Shown: one piece after another, positions 42,855 through 43,055 of the stretch
Position numbering within the stretch: position 1 is the stretch's first letter
How the letters are laid out: each line of letters starts with the position of its first letter
Assembly: GCA_903912485.1 (NCBI GenBank)
Contig: CAIWHR010000557.1
Coordinates: forward strand, 1 to 43,055
Origin: an uncultured beta proteobacterium
Lineage (GTDB): Bacteria; Pseudomonadota; Gammaproteobacteria; Burkholderiales; Casimicrobiaceae
Direction of reading: 5' to 3'
DNA: 43,055 nt
Program-made: the position numbers and the translations under genes
The notes under the pieces: model-generated
What the model was told of the DNA's origin: nothing
What the model saw: the letters and a program-made list of their open reading frames with translations, nothing else
Database searches by the model: none

Positions 42855-43055
42855 TGCGTATTTCGGACGATCGTGACCGCCGATTTCGGCATCGTGACCG
42901 CGCGTTTCGGCTGAACGTGACCGCGCGTTTCGGCTGAACGTGACCGCGCAATTCGGCTGAACGTGACCGGTGGTTTCGGTGATCGTGACCGCCCTTGCGG
43001 CGGCATGGTCGGGCCTGGTGATGCTGCGTAGAGAACGCAACCGCGGTGCCGTACG
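42855..43055. mobile_element. Probable end of an IS21-type insertion sequence leaving the right edge
   Basis: Protein pattern of the IPTL-CTERM gene stops at about 42855 and a block of short tandem repeats begins. IS21-family elements carry several repeats of ~20 bases at each end and begin with TG; here TGCGTATTTCGG starts at 42855. The transposase genes would lie beyond 43055, so the identification rests on the repeats and the broken gene only. Confidence 0.5.
42861..42991. repeat. Six tandem ~23-bp direct repeats
   Basis: The core TTTCGG-NTGAACGTGACCG (consensus) occurs at 42861-42879, 42884-42900 (two bases shorter), 42905-42923, 42928-42946, 42951-42969 (first base A) and 42974-42991. 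Start-to-start spacing is 23, 21, 23, 23 and 23. Copies three and four are identical over 19 bases. Between units lie only 4 bases. Confidence 0.92.

Noticed and set aside
42861-42991. CRISPR-like array
   Set aside because: Repeats are ~19 bases with only 4-base gaps, so no spacers exist; better explained as insertion-sequence end repeats.

Overview
The window is high-GC DNA from a Gram-negative bacterium, most likely a betaproteobacterium of the Burkholderiales type. The pointers are the IPTL-CTERM sorting signal in the last gene, tryptophan-rich 'WW...ESGWG' repeats, TRAP transporters, and many secreted or lipoprotein products. No rRNA, tRNA or CRISPR array was seen. All family names come from reading motifs in the translated sequence; no database search was run.

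Layout. 1-2.3 kb: the start of a secreted protein leaving the left edge, a family 2 glycosyltransferase and a DUF3313-like exported protein. 3-4.4 kb: an orphan membrane-anchored TAXI-type binding protein. 4.6-10 kb: a plus-strand run of exported proteins (Asp-box propeller with WW repeats, Tat-exported metallophosphoesterase, amidohydrolase). 10-12.9 kb: an OmpR/EnvZ-type two-component system divergent from a Spy-like LTXXQ protein. 12.9-14.1 kb: a gene graveyard holding a multicopper oxidase stub and a gutted S33-type hydrolase. 14.2-16.9 kb: a degenerate HD-GYP protein and a diguanylate cyclase.

16.9-26.3 kb is the most coherent system. A GntR-like LacI-family regulator converges on a seven-gene minus-strand run: FAD-linked oxidase, SDR, FGGY kinase, GldA-like iron alcohol dehydrogenase, then TRAP dctP, dctQ and dctM. 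The same 16-bp palindrome (ATGTTA-N4-TANCAT) lies before the regulator gene and inside the -35/-10 promoter of the run, so the regulator probably represses both. The genes fit uptake, oxidation and phosphorylation of a polyol or sugar acid whose identity the sequence does not reveal.

26.5-37.8 kb: a metallophosphoesterase lipoprotein, a large hybrid histidine kinase with three PAS domains, a GT39-type membrane glycosyltransferase, a 901-residue lipoprotein of unknown function and an exported alpha/beta hydrolase. 37.9-43 kb is eroded: a frameshifted secreted-protein fragment, a WW-repeat secreted protein, a 5'-truncated tail-fibre-like gene, and an IPTL-CTERM surface protein whose 5' end is replaced by six tandem ~23-bp repeats that look like the end of an IS21-type element leaving the right edge.
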